From the NCBI GenBank assembly GCA_946481425.1, contig CAMLNT010000130.1, forward strand, positions 1-6,779: a stretch of DNA of 6,779 nucleotides, in the 5' to 3' direction. Source of the DNA: an uncultured Brevundimonas sp. GTDB taxonomy: Bacteria; Pseudomonadota; Alphaproteobacteria; Caulobacterales; Caulobacteraceae. The notes under the pieces were generated by a model. That model did no database searches and was not told the origin of the DNA. It worked only from the letters and a program-made list of their open reading frames with translations. This document shows positions 5,519 to 6,779 of the stretch, one piece after another. The number at the start of each line of letters is the position of its first letter. The stretch's first letter is position 1. Both the position numbers and the translations under genes were made by a program.

Positions 5519-6454
5519 ATGCTTCGTTCGCTCGCCGTCGCCGGCGCCCTCTTGCTCGCCGGTCCCGCCTTCGCTCAGGACACGGGGCCGTCCGCCGGTA
5601 TCGCCCGTATCGAAGCCGAACAGGCGCTGTTCAACCAGGTCCTGACCTTCGTCCAGCCGAGCCATGAGGCCCGCACCGAGGCCGCCGTGGCCCTCGTTCG
5701 CCAAGCCGGGTTCGAGCCGACGATCGAGAGCTTCGCGGGCGGCGGCGTGCGCGGCACGCCGCCCATGGAGGGCCGCAACGTCGTCTTCGTGGTCCCCGGT
5801 CGCGGCGACGGTGGTCGCGAAATCCTGCTGACCGCCCACTACGACGCCGTGGTGCTCGAAGGCGGCGAACTGGCCGACGGCCTGGTCGACAACGCCGCCT
5901 CTGTCGTCGCGGTGGTCGAGGCCGCTCGCCGTGTCCGCGACCTGGGTCTTGACCACGACGTCCGCGTCATCCTGTTCGACCAGGAGGAGCTCGGCCTGAT
6001 CGGCGCCCGCCGCTGGATCGAGGCGCACGGGATCGGGAACGTCGTCGCTGTCGTCAATTCCGACGTTGCCGCCTTCGGCGACACGATGATGTACGGCCAG
6101 AACAACGGGCTTCAGTCCGCGTTTGTCACGCGCGCGGTGCAACGGGTCTGCTCGCGCCTCCTTCTGCAATGCGTGGGCTATCCCAACTATCCGCCTTCCG
6201 ACGACCGCGCCTTCAGCGCGGCCGGCGCGCCGGTCGTGTCGCTCGGCTTTCAGACGGAGGTCGGCGCCCACCAGATGTGGCTCGCCTTCAACGCGCCCCA
6301 GGGCGAGAGCGGCCTGGCCGAGGGCTTCATGCCCGAGGTCTTCACCATTATTCATTCCGAGAACGACACGGCCGAACGCGTCGAGGCCTCGACCCTGCTC
6401 TTGGCGGCTGAAGTCTATGCCGCCGTCATCGCCGAAATCGACGCCGGCACGTGA
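5519..6454 (+). CDS. Secreted M28-family zinc metallopeptidase
   Basis: A 311-residue protein expected to act as an aminopeptidase-like exopeptidase outside the cytoplasm. The signal peptide is clear: MLRSLAVAGALLLAGPAFA, with cleavage AFA|QD after residue 19. The M28 co-catalytic metal set appears in order: AHYD gives His107 and the neighbouring Asp109; LVDNAAS gives the bridging Asp124; DQEELGLIGA gives catalytic Glu156 and metal-binding Glu157; NSD gives Asp182; and TIIHSENDT gives His279. All expected positions are filled, so an active enzyme is likely. Cys211 and Cys218 lie close together and could form a disulfide in the periplasm. Specificity cannot be told: M28 includes aminopeptidases, carboxypeptidase-like enzymes and glutaminyl cyclase relatives. 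It sits 11 bases after the permease gene with a strong ribosome binding site, suggesting one transcript. No lipobox or C-terminal anchor is seen. Confidence 0.92.
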   Translation: MLRSLAVAGALLLAGPAFAQDTGPSAGIARIEAEQALFNQVLTFVQPSHEARTEAAVALVRQAGFEPTIESFAGGGVRGTPPMEGRNVVFVVPGRGDGGREILLTAHYDAVVLEGGELADGLVDNAASVVAVVEAARRVRDLGLDHDVRVILFDQEELGLIGARRWIEAHGIGNVVAVVNSDVAAFGDTMMYGQNNGLQSAFVTRAVQRVCSRLLLQCVGYPNYPPSDDRAFSAAGAPVVSLGFQTEVGAHQMWLAFNAPQGESGLAEGFMPEVFTIIHSENDTAERVEASTLLLAAEVYAAVIAEIDAGT

Positions 6455-6466
6455 GGCCGGGCGGTG

Positions 6467-6495
6467 TTGACTAACCCCGTTCCCGGGCCGAAAAC
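6467..6495 (+). promoter_or_regulatory. Candidate argD promoter upstream of the hairpin
   Basis: TTGACT (6467-6472) is a good -35 match. Seventeen bases later GAAAAC (6490-6495) is a poor -10. If real, transcription would begin near 6503 and the hairpin at 6509-6531 would lie in the argD leader. The weak -10 keeps this tentative. Confidence 0.3.
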
Positions 6496-6508
6496 CGCCG
6501 CCTGACGT

Positions 6509-6543
6509 CCCCGCCGCTCGCGCGTGCGGGGCCTTTCTCTTTT
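6509..6543 (+). terminator. GC-rich hairpin with T-rich tail: terminator or argD leader attenuator
   Basis: CCCCGC (6509-6514) pairs perfectly with GCGGGG (6526-6531) around an 11-base loop, followed by CCTTTCTCTTTT (6532-6543), where 8 of 12 bases are T. This is the form of an intrinsic terminator and lies 54 bases after the peptidase stop. The T tract ends directly against the argD ribosome binding site (GGAG, 6544-6547), so no promoter fits between the hairpin and argD. Confidence 0.6.
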
Positions 6544-6555
6544 GGAGCTGTCGCC

Positions 6556-6779
6556 GTGACCACCGAACACCTGATGGGAGTCTACAATCGCGCCCCGCTG
6601 TCGGTGGAGCGAGGCCAGGGCGCCCGCCTGTGGTCGACGGACGGCGTCGAGTATCTGGACTGCGTCCAGGGCATCTCGACCAACGGTCTGGGCCACGCCC
6701 ATCCCAAGCTGGTTCAGGCGGTCAAGGACCAGGCCGAAAAGCTCTGGCACGTCTCCAACATCTTCCGCATCCCCGGTCA
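6556..6779 (+). CDS. argD: Acetylornithine/succinyldiaminopimelate aminotransferase, N-terminal part (3' end outside window)
   Basis: A PLP-dependent class III aminotransferase that converts N-acetylglutamate semialdehyde to N-acetylornithine in arginine synthesis; the same enzyme often serves the succinyl-DAP step of lysine and peptidoglycan precursor synthesis. The first 74 residues are visible. The start MTTEHLMGVYNRAPL, then VERGQGARLWSTDGVEYLD, GISTNGLGHAHPKLV and LWHVSNIFRIPG match the conserved ArgD N-terminus (xxVYNR, DxxG-xYLD, G-GHxHP, HxSNxF) block by block. The PLP lysine and the rest lie beyond the window. GTG 6556 is chosen because GGAG at 6544-6547 is 8 bases upstream and the product then starts like known ArgD proteins. 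The sequence runs off the right edge in an open frame with no internal stop. Other class III aminotransferases are possible but fit less well. Confidence 0.9.
   Translation, partial: MTTEHLMGVYNRAPLSVERGQGARLWSTDGVEYLDCVQGISTNGLGHAHPKLVQAVKDQAEKLWHVSNIFRIPG

Noticed and set aside
5504..6355. Long minus-strand open frame (283 codons) opposite the peptidase gene.
   Set aside because: It is a mirror of a GC-rich coding sequence; the plus strand has a signal peptide and a complete M28 metal-site set, while the minus-strand product has a biased composition and no recognisable motif.
6506..6559. A frame under the argD hairpin reads several arginine codons and ends in a TGA overlapping the argD GTG, suggesting an Arg leader peptide.
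   Set aside because: The frame is closed by TGA at 6503-6505 just upstream and has no start codon before the arginine run; CGC-rich hairpin arms read as arginine by chance. The only short ORF before it (GTG 6464 to TGA 6505, 13 codons) has no arginine.

Overview
The window is GC-rich, densely packed bacterial chromosome with strong G/C preference at third codon positions, GTG as well as ATG starts, and little Shine-Dalgarno signal at several starts. The ribonucleotide reductase, ArgD, YaiI-type and YadH-type sequences look alphaproteobacterial. Caulobacterales (Caulobacter or Brevundimonas-like) is the best guess, but this is inferred from remembered family resemblance, not from a marker gene. 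I see no insertion sequence, tRNA, rRNA, CRISPR array, phage gene or compositional break. This is ordinary core chromosome, and I did not find a convincing new defence, mobile or biosynthetic system.

Layout. (1) 1-1283, plus: the 3' part of the large (alpha) subunit of an aerobic ribonucleotide reductase. (2) 1384-2202, plus: a secreted or outer-membrane protein with a clear signal peptide and an LpxR-like C-terminal half, starting at GTG. (3) 2203-3857, minus: a two-gene unit, a YaiI/YqxD-family (DUF188) protein followed by an HI0933-type flavoprotein, joined by a 4-base ATGA overlap. Its stop codon abuts the stop of the convergent gene with no base between. (4) 3858-4165: a noncoding gap that should hold the divergent promoters. 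(5) 4166-4545, plus: two very small uncharacterised proteins joined by a GTGA overlap. (6) 4701-6454, plus: an ABC-2 type membrane permease followed 11 bases later by a secreted M28-family metallopeptidase whose ribosome binding site overlaps the permease stop. (7) 6556 to the end, plus: the start of argD (acetylornithine aminotransferase), cut by the window edge.

How they work together. Units 3, 5 and 6 each look co-transcribed, but the units do not form one pathway: nucleotide reduction, envelope or secreted functions, flavin redox, export and arginine/lysine biosynthesis lie side by side. The permease has no ATP-binding partner in the window. The most interesting regulatory point is upstream of argD. 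A GC-rich hairpin with a T-rich tail ends directly against the argD ribosome binding site, leaving no room for a promoter between them, so it may act as a leader attenuator as well as, or instead of, a terminator for the peptidase gene.
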